Source: Occallatibacter riparius | GTDB lineage: Bacteria > Acidobacteriota > Terriglobia > Terriglobales > Acidobacteriaceae | NCBI RefSeq assembly: GCF_025264625.1 | Contig: NZ_CP093313.1 | Span: 124,001 to 188,000, forward strand | Length of the DNA: 64,000 nucleotides | Direction: 5' to 3' | Shown here: positions 9,320 through 16,999 of the stretch, in pieces | Layout: the number at the start of each line of letters is the position of its first letter | Numbering within the stretch: the stretch's first letter is position 1 | Program-made: the position numbers and the translations under genes | Notes under the pieces: model-generated | What the model was told of the DNA's origin: nothing | Databases searched by the model: none | The model's input: the letters and a program-made list of their open reading frames with translations, nothing else

Positions 9320-9424
9320 GAATGTGCTCTGGAAAAGGTTGTAACCATACGACGCCTCGTCCCTCTAACGGTGCGAAAGAGCAAATTCCAGCCAATGCGG
9401 GAGTTGCTGAAAGAAAGGAATCTT

Positions 9425-9889
9425 GTGAACCAGCTGCTTCCCCTTTATCGGCGGTTCGTTAAAATCGCATCATCGTTGCAGTCTCCGATGCTGCTGGCTG
9501 TCCGCTTGTATTGGGGGTTCCAATTCGCCCAGACAGGTTGGGGCAAACTCCACGACTTGCCCAAAATCATCGGGTTCTTTGCGAGCCTGAACATACCGTT
9601 TCCGGCCTTCAACGCACACTTCGTGTCAGGCCTGGAGTTTGTTGGCGGCATTTTGCTGATGCTGGGTCTGTTCTCCCGCCCCATCGCACTTCTTCTGGCC
9701 GGCAACATGTTGGTTGCATACTGGACTGCAGACCGTGAGGCTCTGACGTCTGTTTTTTCCGATCCGGGGAAGTTTTACATCGCCGATCCTTATACGTTTC
9801 TGTTCGCTTCGCTGATGGTTTTGATCTTCGGAGCCGGATTCTTCGCGGTGGATACGTTCATCACCAAACAACTGGGAGCCACCTCCTAA
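9425..9889 (+). CDS. DoxX-family integral membrane protein
   Basis: A 154-residue membrane protein with the DoxX fold of four spans: LLAVRLYWGFQFAQTGWGKL, the FVSGLEFVGGILLMLGLFSR span, IALLLAGNMLVAYW, and FLFASLMVLIFGAGFF. The signature W-G-K-L after the first span and G-L-E-x-x-G-G are present. GTG 9425 is chosen because AAGGA lies five bases upstream; an ATG at 9395 is in frame but lacks a site. DoxX genes are regular members of DUF692/DUF2063 (bufferin) clusters, probably linked to quinone or thiol redox chemistry in the membrane. The stop is one base before the sigma factor start, so the two genes are co-transcribed. Confidence 0.85.
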   Translation: MNQLLPLYRRFVKIASSLQSPMLLAVRLYWGFQFAQTGWGKLHDLPKIIGFFASLNIPFPAFNAHFVSGLEFVGGILLMLGLFSRPIALLLAGNMLVAYWTADREALTSVFSDPGKFYIADPYTFLFASLMVLIFGAGFFAVDTFITKQLGATS

Positions 9890-9890
9890 C

Positions 9891-10520
9891 ATGGAGTCCA
9901 ACGTCGAACGCAGGACAGAAGCCGAGATGATAACGGCCATACTCGCGGGCGATACCCAGCTCTTTCACGAGTTGATTCGCCCTCACGAACGGGCTGTCTA
10001 CATGATGGCTTTGTCATACATGAAGAACGAGGCCGATGCGGAAGACGTCGCTCAGGAAGCGATTGTCCGCGCTTTCCGCCACCTCTCGTCCTTCCGCTCC
10101 GAGTCTCGTTTCAGCACCTGGCTAATCAGCATCACACTAAATGAGGCACGCGGCAGGTTGCGGCGGCAAACGACGGTTCGAATGGAATCCCTTGATACGT
10201 CTGTCGCCGAAGATTCGCCCGTCTCGCCTGCTCTCCTCCGGGACTGGCGCGAGATTCCCTCGGAGGCGGTCGAACGTTCCGAGGTGCGAGTATTGCTTCA
10301 GAAAGCAATTCAGAGTCTCCCCGATATTTATCGAGAGGTATTCTTCCTGCGAGATGTGGAGGAGCTCAGCATCAACGAGACCGCCGAGACATTAAAGATA
10401 AGCGTACCGGCCGTGAAGGTCCGACTGCATCGGGCCCGCATGATGCTACAAAAGCAGCTGGCACCACGACTAAAGACAGTGAACCCAGCGCCGAAAAGGA
10501 GGTGGCTGCCTTGGTCATAG
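9891..10520 (+). CDS. ECF RNA polymerase sigma factor
   Basis: A 209-residue sigma-70 family factor with region 2 (FHELIRPHERAVYMMALSYM, then EADAEDVAQEAIVRAFRHL and FSTWLISITLNEAR, residues about 20-95) and region 4 (SLPDIYREVFFLRDVEELS with the helix-turn-helix SINETAETLKISVPAVKVRL, about 135-185). It is translated one base after the DoxX gene and overlaps the anti-sigma gene by 19 bases. Together with that gene it is the expected switch of the bufferin island, responding to metal or thiol stress. The target promoters are probably those with TTGTAAC in the island. Confidence 0.93.
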   Translation: MESNVERRTEAEMITAILAGDTQLFHELIRPHERAVYMMALSYMKNEADAEDVAQEAIVRAFRHLSSFRSESRFSTWLISITLNEARGRLRRQTTVRMESLDTSVAEDSPVSPALLRDWREIPSEAVERSEVRVLLQKAIQSLPDIYREVFFLRDVEELSINETAETLKISVPAVKVRLHRARMMLQKQLAPRLKTVNPAPKRRWLPWS

Positions 10521-10750
10521 AATGCAAACACGTTTGGGAGCACATCTCCGGATATCTCGATGGGACCTTGTCCGATGAGACGCGAGAGGTGGTGCAGAAG
10601 CATCTGGACCACTGTGAGATATGCTCGGCGATTCTCGACTCGACGCGGAACATCATCATCCTCACCGCCGACGATCACGTCTTCGAGTTGCCCGTCGGTT
10701 TCAGCGAGCGACTGCATGCGCGTATCGATCTGGAGTTTCCCGCCCGCTGA
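10502..10750 (+). CDS. Zinc-finger (ZAS) anti-sigma factor
   Basis: An 82-residue protein with the zf-HC2 motif H-x3-C-x2-C (H34, C38, C41 in KHLDHCEIC) inside the anti-sigma domain, and a short acidic C-terminus without a membrane span. Such small soluble ZAS proteins bind region 4 of their ECF partner and release it when the zinc site is oxidised or occupied by another metal. That fits a copper or thiol signal here. GTG 10502 lies inside the sigma gene, giving overlapping, probably coupled translation. Confidence 0.85.
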   Translation: MAALVIECKHVWEHISGYLDGTLSDETREVVQKHLDHCEICSAILDSTRNIIILTADDHVFELPVGFSERLHARIDLEFPAR

Positions 10751-11518
10751 TGCTAACGGGAGCGATTACAGGAAGCGTGTCAGCCCAGAAGAACAAGGTG
10801 ATGCGAGATCTATTCTGCGAAAGCGGCACCAGAGTTGTGACTGCCGAGCCGATCTGGGCTGTATGCCTGAATGCGCCGTTCGAAATTTGCTGCACAATGG
10901 CTCGCGATTCCGCGCGCCCTTCATCCCTGGCCGATTCATCGCTTCGCCGCTGCACAACAGAGATAAGAGCCGCATGCGCTAATGAGCGCCCGTGCGGACC
11001 TGTACGGGGGGCGACCAGGAATGGTTGTTCTTACCGCGACCCCAGCGACTCCAGGCCCGCGACGCACGTAGCGGAAGCGGGAGCTGCCACCTTGCGCGAC
11101 GCGGTAATTTGCTGCCAGTAGTTGTTCCTCGCATAGGAGAATACGTTCGCGGGGCGCTTGCCGAAGTCGGTGGGCCACTCGCCGCTACTCTTTACCGGCG
11201 ATAGAGCGATGTAAACTTCGAGTGCCATCATGTGGTCAGCCGTGAATCGGGGTTTCCGTTTTGGGCACCGCAAGTCACCCTTGGAAGAGCATGCCTCGTA
11301 TGAGGCCGTGCATCCTCTAAGCGGGGTACGGAGGAGATCTAATCGAGATGAGGGGCGGCAATGAGTCGTAGACGCGGCGGCGCTTCATGCAGGCAGGTGC
11401 GGCCGGAAGCGTACTTCTAAAGGCTGCGCAACATGGGCCCGGCCAGGAGTCGCCGCTCCCTGTGGAGCGCGATTCCATGGTCGACGTGCCTTTTGCTGGC
11501 ATCGCGGGACATTGGTCG
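10751..11518. other. Long intergenic stretch between bufferin island and complex operon
   Basis: No convincing gene on either strand. Open frames of 60-165 codons occur but have no recognisable motifs or ribosome-binding sites and overlap each other. No RNA gene is seen. Confidence 0.4.
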
Positions 11519-11774
11519 ATATGATGACAGATATCGAAGTGGTCAGCGGCTCGACGCCAGGTATTGAAAAAGTTCTCGAGTTGTTTTCCCGCGAAGCCGG
11601 GAGCCGGAGCACGAGTTTATGGGTGTCGCGCAGGCAATGCCTGCAGACAAGTACGGCTTTGGGCCCGCTGCGGGAACCTTCGCGGCCTCGCAGGGCGTGA
11701 AGGTTGACGGGGCCCGCACGTTCGCGATGTTTTCGCGTGCCAAGGTATGGTCGATTCAAATCGCCATGGCCTGA
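11519..11774 (+). pseudogene. DinB/YfiT-like protein fragment
   Basis: A plus-strand frame ending at TGA 11774 reads EHEFMGVAQAMPADKYGFGP followed by FAASQGVKVDGARTFA, which is the characteristic block of DinB-like (damage-inducible, metal-binding four-helix) proteins. The preceding piece (KVLELFSREAG) is in another frame, and the rest of the four-helix bundle is missing. The convergent hyf operon ends 85 bases downstream. A dead remnant; an intact DinB protein is encoded at 25385. Confidence 0.5.
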
Positions 11775-11858
11775 TGAGGTGAGTACAACGTGCAGTGAAT
11801 GGCGTGGTTCCGTCCTTGATCTCATGTCGACCGAGTCCCCATCCATAGAGCGAGTCGT

Positions 11859-12368
11859 TCATTTGCCAGTTGACTGAACGGTTTGCAGGATGGCTTCGAG
11901 GATGGCTGCCGGAGTCGGAGGGCAACCCATTATCGAATGATTGACCGGAATGATATCCGCGACACCGCCTCTGGTCGCGTAGGTTTTGCCGTACACGCCT
12001 CCGCACGCTCCGCAATCGCCAACCGCAATCACAAGCTTGGGATCCGGAACGGCATCGAACGTTCTCTTCAGGGCTTCTTCCATATTCACCGAAACGGGAC
12101 CGGTGACGAGAAGGAGGTCGGCGTGTCGAGGACTTGCCACGAATTTTATGCCGACGCCTTCGAGGTTGTAATAGGGATTATTGAGCGCCTGTATCTCAAG
12201 CTCACAGCCGTTGCACGATCCTGCATCGACGTGACGGATGCAGAGAGCACGGCCGAGAATCCTGAGGATGCGCTGCTGGAGAGCGCCAGTTGCAGCGTCT
12301 GCATTCGCTGGCGAGACCTGTTCGGTCAATATCCCTGAGCGGATCATCCGCGAGAGCGTGTTGATCAT
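11859..12368 (-). CDS. hyfI: HyfI/NuoB-like [4Fe-4S] subunit
   Basis: A 169-residue small subunit of a group 4 hydrogenase/complex I-like enzyme. The proximal [4Fe-4S] ligands are complete: C52 and C55 in SCNGCE, C119 in GDCGACGG, and C149 in MGCPPTP. It would carry electrons next to the large subunit encoded immediately upstream (seven-base gap). Last gene of the six-gene operon. ATG 12368 has GAGG five bases upstream. No ferredoxin-type HyfA or HyfH subunit is encoded in the cluster, so the onward electron path is unknown. Confidence 0.88.
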   Translation of the reverse strand: MINTLSRMIRSGILTEQVSPANADAATGALQQRILRILGRALCIRHVDAGSCNGCELEIQALNNPYYNLEGVGIKFVASPRHADLLLVTGPVSVNMEEALKRTFDAVPDPKLVIAVGDCGACGGVYGKTYATRGGVADIIPVNHSIMGCPPTPAAILEAILQTVQSTGK

Positions 12369-12375
12369 AAGAGCC

Positions 12376-13932
12376 TCAGAGGTCGTGCCCGGTGTAGGAC
12401 AGGTTGAAAGATTTGTTGATCAATGGAAAATCGGGCACGAGATTTCCCAAAATCGCGTATTCGATCAGAGGCCAATTCTGCCACGACGGGTCATGCGCAT
12501 GGCATCGGCGAATGCTGCCGTTCGGGCCGGTTTCAAGAGCGATGAGCACAGGACCGCGCCAGCCCTCGATCACTCCAATTCCGAGAAGGCCCGCGCCGGC
12601 GCTCGGAACAGCGCGGCGAATATCGCCGGCCTGAAGGTCCGCGAGCAAAGCGCGACAAATGCGTAGCGATTCGAGAACTTCATCGAAGCGGACCGACACG
12701 CGCGCTGCTACATCTCCGGAAGCCTGCGTCGACACATTCACATTCATCTTGTCGTAGGGCTGCCATGGAAAATCCGCGCGAAGGTCGTGCGGAACGCCCG
12801 AGGCGCGCGCCGCCAGACCTGCGGCGTCGAGTTCCCACGCAGTTTCGCGGGCCAGGGTCCCTGTCCCGCGGAAACGATCCTGAACCCCGGCGTGGTTATC
12901 GTAAATATTCCGCAAGCCGACGACATCGTGTTCGAGCAAGTTATAGCGATCGAGCACGGACCGAGGATCCGCATCGGGTAGGTCGGACACTACGCCTCCC
13001 GGCACGACAAAATCCATCAGGTAGCGGGCGTTGAAGCAGGCTTGGTTGGTGCGCAACAGATCTTCTTTCATGCGGGAGAACTGCGTGAGTCCAAAGGCAA
13101 AGCCCGCGTCGTTTCCAAGTGCCCCCAGATCCCCGAGATGGTTGGCGAGCCGCTCATGTTCGAGTGCCAGGGCGCGCAGTTGAACCCCACGGGGTGGGCA
13201 GATGACGCCGGTTACGGCTTCCAGAGCCGCAGAGTAGGCCCATGCGTACGCGACCGCGGAATCGCCACAAATACGCGCTGCAAGCGTATGGCCTTCCTTT
13301 TGAACCAAGCTCTCAAACCGCTTTTCGATTCCTTTATGCTTGTAACCGAGCCGCTGTTCAAGCCGTAGGACTTTTTCTCCAACCACCGAGAATCGAAAGT
13401 GACCCGGTTCGATGGTGCCTGCATGGACTGGACCCACAGCAATCTCATGCACGCCCTCCCCTTCGACCTGAACAAAAGGATAAGGCTCCGAAACCATGCC
13501 AAATTGAGCACTGCTGTCGAAGTCTCGCCGAAGCGGGAATACATCTTCAGGCCATCCGCCGTGGCGCAGCCATCCGCGATGATCTGGTTCCAGGCTCCTG
13601 ATGCCGAGCAGATCGAACACGGCGCGTTCCATGCGCACAGCACTGGGGAAGAATTCACCGAGACTGGGCAGCAGCGGCTCAGCCCCGCCGTGCATGTCAT
13701 GTTCAACCACCAACAGCCCGGCGGCATCCAGGAATGCCGCGTAGACGCGAAAGCGGCCATCGCGGTCGCGATCATCGGCGCCCCAGAGCGTCAAGAAGCG
13801 TCCGCCGGCGGCGCGCATCGACTTTGCCAACTCCCGGAACTCAACAGCGCTCGTGAGTGTATAGCGGCACGGCAGATTCGATGGCAGTCTTTTCGCTGCC
13901 TCGTCGATTTGTGCAGTCATATGGTCATCCAA
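12376..13932 (-). CDS. hyfG: HyfG-like large subunit without Ni-binding cysteines
   Basis: A 518-residue fusion of a NuoC-like N-terminus (about 1-160) and a NuoD/hydrogenase large-subunit domain (ESLVQKEGHTLAARICGDSA, then HERLANHLGDLGALGNDAGF). In true [NiFe] enzymes two C-x-x-C pairs bind nickel. Here the first is C222-G-D-S225 and the second, normally D-P-C-x-x-C, is D481-P-S-W-Q-N486, so three of four ligands are gone. The protein therefore cannot hold a normal NiFe site and belongs with the hydrogenase-related (Ehr-like) complexes. Start overlaps hyfF by eight bases. Function as a proton-pumping oxidoreductase of unknown substrate is inferred. Confidence 0.88.
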   Translation of the reverse strand: MDDHMTAQIDEAAKRLPSNLPCRYTLTSAVEFRELAKSMRAAGGRFLTLWGADDRDRDGRFRVYAAFLDAAGLLVVEHDMHGGAEPLLPSLGEFFPSAVRMERAVFDLLGIRSLEPDHRGWLRHGGWPEDVFPLRRDFDSSAQFGMVSEPYPFVQVEGEGVHEIAVGPVHAGTIEPGHFRFSVVGEKVLRLEQRLGYKHKGIEKRFESLVQKEGHTLAARICGDSAVAYAWAYSAALEAVTGVICPPRGVQLRALALEHERLANHLGDLGALGNDAGFAFGLTQFSRMKEDLLRTNQACFNARYLMDFVVPGGVVSDLPDADPRSVLDRYNLLEHDVVGLRNIYDNHAGVQDRFRGTGTLARETAWELDAAGLAARASGVPHDLRADFPWQPYDKMNVNVSTQASGDVAARVSVRFDEVLESLRICRALLADLQAGDIRRAVPSAGAGLLGIGVIEGWRGPVLIALETGPNGSIRRCHAHDPSWQNWPLIEYAILGNLVPDFPLINKSFNLSYTGHDL

Positions 13933-15376
13933 TCAGCCTCGCGGCCGCGCGATACCACTCTGCCAGCGCCGGGGGAATATAGAGGCCCAGAACCAGGACC
14001 ATGGCCAGATGCACAAACACGGGTACCAGCGCAGGAGAGTGCGGAAGCTTGGGCGCATTGTTCTCTCCAAACGCCATCGGTTGCACCTTCATGAAGATCC
14101 CGGCAAATGCCACGCCGAGCGCAATAAGAAGGAACGGTGTCGACCATGGATGCTCCCGCATCGCCGTCGTAAGGATCAGGAATTCGCTCGCGAATACGCC
14201 AAAGGGCGGCATGCCGAGGATCGCGAGCGAACCGAGCATCAGGCCCCATCCGATCGTCGGGCTGATTCCCACCAGGCCACGTATTCCATCCATCTGCTGC
14301 GTGCCCGCGGTTTGGGAGGCGTGCCCGGCCGTGAAGAAGATGGAAGATTTCGTAAGGGAATGGACGGTCATGTGCAACAGCGCCGCAAAGTTGGCCACCG
14401 AGCCGCCCAATCCGAACGCAAAGGTGATGATCCCCATGTGCTCGATGGATGAATAGCCGAAGAGACGTTTGATGTCGCGCTGCCTCCACAGGAAGAATGC
14501 CGCAAGCACCGCGGAGAACAATCCGAAAGCCATCAGCATGCGCCCGGGCATCAGGGTGCCGATGGAGCCGACGGCGAGGACCTTGCAGCGGATCACGGCG
14601 TACAGGGCCACATTCAACAACAACCCCGAAAGCACCGCGGAGACCGGAGTCGGACCTTCCGCGTGTGCGTCAGGAAGCCAGTTGTGCAGCGGGGCCAGTC
14701 CCACCTTGGTTCCGTATCCAACCAGCAAGAAGACGAATGCGAGCGCCATGACGGTGGGTTCGAGATCGGCTTTGGCCGCGTTGAGATGTGTCCAAAGCAA
14801 CGCTGTCATGCCCTGGCGGCCGAGGGTTCGCTCCGCGGCAAAGTAGAGGAGTATCGTTCCGAAGAGCGCCTGGGCGATACCTACACCGCAGAGGATGAAG
14901 TACTTCCATGCTGCTTCCAGGCTTGCCTTCGTTCTGTACAGCGAGACCAGAAGTACAGTGGAGAGAGTGGCGGCTTCCATTGCAACCCAGAGCAAGCCCA
15001 TATTGTTCGTGAGCAGTGCAAGCAGCATCGCGAACATAAAGAGCTGATACATGCTGTGATAGAGGCGCAGGCGCCGCGCATTCAGACGGCCGTGGTGTTC
15101 CTCGATGCGCATATAGGGGCGCGAAAAGATCGCCGTAGTAAAACCCACGAATGCGGTCAGCGCGACCAGAAATACATTGAACGGATCGACAAAGAATTGT
15201 TCGTGACCCATCAAGAGAGGGCCGTTGCGAATGATCCGGACAACCAGGAGCGATGCCGCGAGCAGGGTGCCTAGGCTCATGCCCACGTTGACTTCAGGAG
15301 CATAACGGCGCGCGCCCACCGCGGCGAGCACGAACGTTCCCAGCAGCGGCATTCCCAACACGAGCCAGAGTTCCAC
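13925..15376 (-). CDS. hyfF: HyfF-like proton-translocating membrane subunit
   Basis: A 483-residue antiporter-like (NuoL/M/N family) membrane protein with about 13-14 spans. Family hallmarks are visible: LLWVAMEAATLS with the key Glu, VGYGTKVGLAPLHNWLPDAH with the key Lys, and YSSIEHMG, followed by SLTKSSIFFTAGHASQ. These Glu, Lys and His residues form the proton path in complex I. The gene starts two bases after hyfE and overlaps hyfG by eight, inside a tight operon. It corresponds to HyfF of hydrogenase-4. Confidence 0.92.
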   Translation of the reverse strand: MELWLVLGMPLLGTFVLAAVGARRYAPEVNVGMSLGTLLAASLLVVRIIRNGPLLMGHEQFFVDPFNVFLVALTAFVGFTTAIFSRPYMRIEEHHGRLNARRLRLYHSMYQLFMFAMLLALLTNNMGLLWVAMEAATLSTVLLVSLYRTKASLEAAWKYFILCGVGIAQALFGTILLYFAAERTLGRQGMTALLWTHLNAAKADLEPTVMALAFVFLLVGYGTKVGLAPLHNWLPDAHAEGPTPVSAVLSGLLLNVALYAVIRCKVLAVGSIGTLMPGRMLMAFGLFSAVLAAFFLWRQRDIKRLFGYSSIEHMGIITFAFGLGGSVANFAALLHMTVHSLTKSSIFFTAGHASQTAGTQQMDGIRGLVGISPTIGWGLMLGSLAILGMPPFGVFASEFLILTTAMREHPWSTPFLLIALGVAFAGIFMKVQPMAFGENNAPKLPHSPALVPVFVHLAMVLVLGLYIPPALAEWYRAAARLIG

Positions 15377-15378
15377 GT

Positions 15379-16044
15379 CTACTCCTCCCTCAGAGATTCA
15401 AGGTGGTGCAGGTCGAGACTGTCGAACTGCTCGCGAATCTGGAAGAAGAAGATGCCGAGAATGAACACGGCTACCAGGAGATCGAGGGCGATCCCCAATT
15501 CGATCACCATCGGCATCCCATACGTGGCGCTGGTTGCGGCGAAAAACAGGCCATTCTCCATGGCAAGAAACCCAATCACCTGGGTGACAGCCTTGCGGCG
15601 GGTGATCATCATCAGGAACGAGAGCAGGATGACCGCAAGCGCAATGCCGATGGTGTGACGAGTGATGGTAGTAGCGAGCAGGCTGATGGGCTGCGCCAGG
15701 CCAAAGGCGAAGATGACCAGCACCAGCCCGACCAGCATGGTGACCGGAATATTCACCAACGGCTCGTTATCCCATTGCGCGCCCAGCCGCCTGATCAGGA
15801 TATGAAGGATGAGCGGCAATGTGATCACCTTCAGGATCAGCGTGAGTCCGGCGGAGAAATAAAGCTCGGTGAGCCGCGCTTCATGTGCCACCAGAGTGGT
15901 GGAGAAAAACAAGATCGCGCCCTGCCACGCAAACAACGTAATCAGTTGCTGGATTCGCCGCGTAGACAGCATCGCAAACGAAATCAGCAGCATGCTCGCG
16001 GCCAGCAGCTTCAGCAATTCGACATGGAGAGGGGATTTAAGCAA
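15379..16044 (-). CDS. hyfE: HyfE-like membrane subunit (NuoK-like C-terminus)
   Basis: A 221-residue membrane protein with six to seven hydrophobic segments. It matches hydrogenase-4 component E: the conserved block KAVTQVIGFLAMENGLFFAA with its Glu in the membrane, followed by MVIELGIALDLLVAVFILGI, resembles NuoK. It probably links the antiporter-like subunits and takes part in proton transfer. It overlaps the preceding hyfC gene by eight bases and is followed by hyfF after two bases. Confidence 0.9.
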   Translation of the reverse strand: MLKSPLHVELLKLLAASMLLISFAMLSTRRIQQLITLFAWQGAILFFSTTLVAHEARLTELYFSAGLTLILKVITLPLILHILIRRLGAQWDNEPLVNIPVTMLVGLVLVIFAFGLAQPISLLATTITRHTIGIALAVILLSFLMMITRRKAVTQVIGFLAMENGLFFAATSATYGMPMVIELGIALDLLVAVFILGIFFFQIREQFDSLDLHHLESLREE

Positions 16045-16999
16045 TCGTATTGGCTCCCAGCAGAAGGTGGACCAGCAACCCGAGCACCGCGATCAGAAAG
16101 GCCATGGCCATGAACTCGGGAGCGCGGAAGATACGCAGCTTGGCGGAGACGGATTCGATCAGCGCAATCCCGGCTCCGCAGAAAGCAAGCTTCACAAGCA
16201 ATGCAGCAAGCGCAATCAGCACCGAGCCGACATGTGCACCATGGATGGCAATACCCCAGGGCAGAAACAGCGAAAGCCCTATACATGCGTAATTGAAGAG
16301 CTTCATGCTCGAAGCCAATTCGATCAGAGCAAGATGCCGCGCGGAATATTCCAGCACCATCGCCTCGTGAATCATCGTGAGTTCGAGGTGCGTAGCAGGA
16401 TTGTCGATCGGGATGCGCGCATTCTCCGCCAGCAGAACCATGATGAACGCGATGGCGGCAAAGATCACGCTCGGGTCGATAACAGATGGATGCGTCGCGC
16501 GATTGTCCACCAGCGTGGTGAGAGCGGTGCTGCCGAAAAGAAGAAACGCGTTGAAGAACACCATGAGCATTGCCGGTTCGGCAAGAAAGCCGATCATCAT
16601 TTCGCGGCGCGCGCCGAGCGTTCCAAACGCGGTGCCAATATCCATCGCGGCTAGGGCCTGAAACACTCTGGCGGTGGCGAAAAGCCCAATCAGCGCGATC
16701 GCGTCAGCGGCGCGAGCAAAGGGGAGATCTGTCACCACCGAAGGAATGATCGCCGCAGCCAGAACCATGGTCCCGAAGAGAACGTACGGCGCAGTGCGAA
16801 ACAGCCGAGAAGCATTTGTAGCCAGTGCCGCGTCTTTGTAGAACAGCTTGTGCAGCATGCGATAGGGCTGCGTCAAGGGCGGCGCGGTCCGATTTTGCAT
16901 CCACGCCCTGCACTGGGCGATCCACCCTGAAAAGAGCGGCGCCAGCGCGACGGCGAGAATCACTTCTCCGAATTGCCAGACGAATGCGATACCCCTCAT
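16037..16999 (-). CDS. hyfC: HyfC/HycD-like membrane anchor (NuoH-like)
   Basis: A 320-residue, eight-span membrane protein of the complex I subunit 1 family. The loop with QPYRMLHKLFYKD and the segment RIPIDNPATHLELTMIHEAM, which carries conserved Glu and His at the quinone-site/proton-path junction, are present. It anchors the peripheral HyfG-HyfI arm to the membrane. Start overlaps the end of hyfB by four bases (ATGA), so translation is coupled. Confidence 0.92.
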   Translation of the reverse strand: MRGIAFVWQFGEVILAVALAPLFSGWIAQCRAWMQNRTAPPLTQPYRMLHKLFYKDAALATNASRLFRTAPYVLFGTMVLAAAIIPSVVTDLPFARAADAIALIGLFATARVFQALAAMDIGTAFGTLGARREMMIGFLAEPAMLMVFFNAFLLFGSTALTTLVDNRATHPSVIDPSVIFAAIAFIMVLLAENARIPIDNPATHLELTMIHEAMVLEYSARHLALIELASSMKLFNYACIGLSLFLPWGIAIHGAHVGSVLIALAALLVKLAFCGAGIALIESVSAKLRIFRAPEFMAMAFLIAVLGLLVHLLLGANTIA

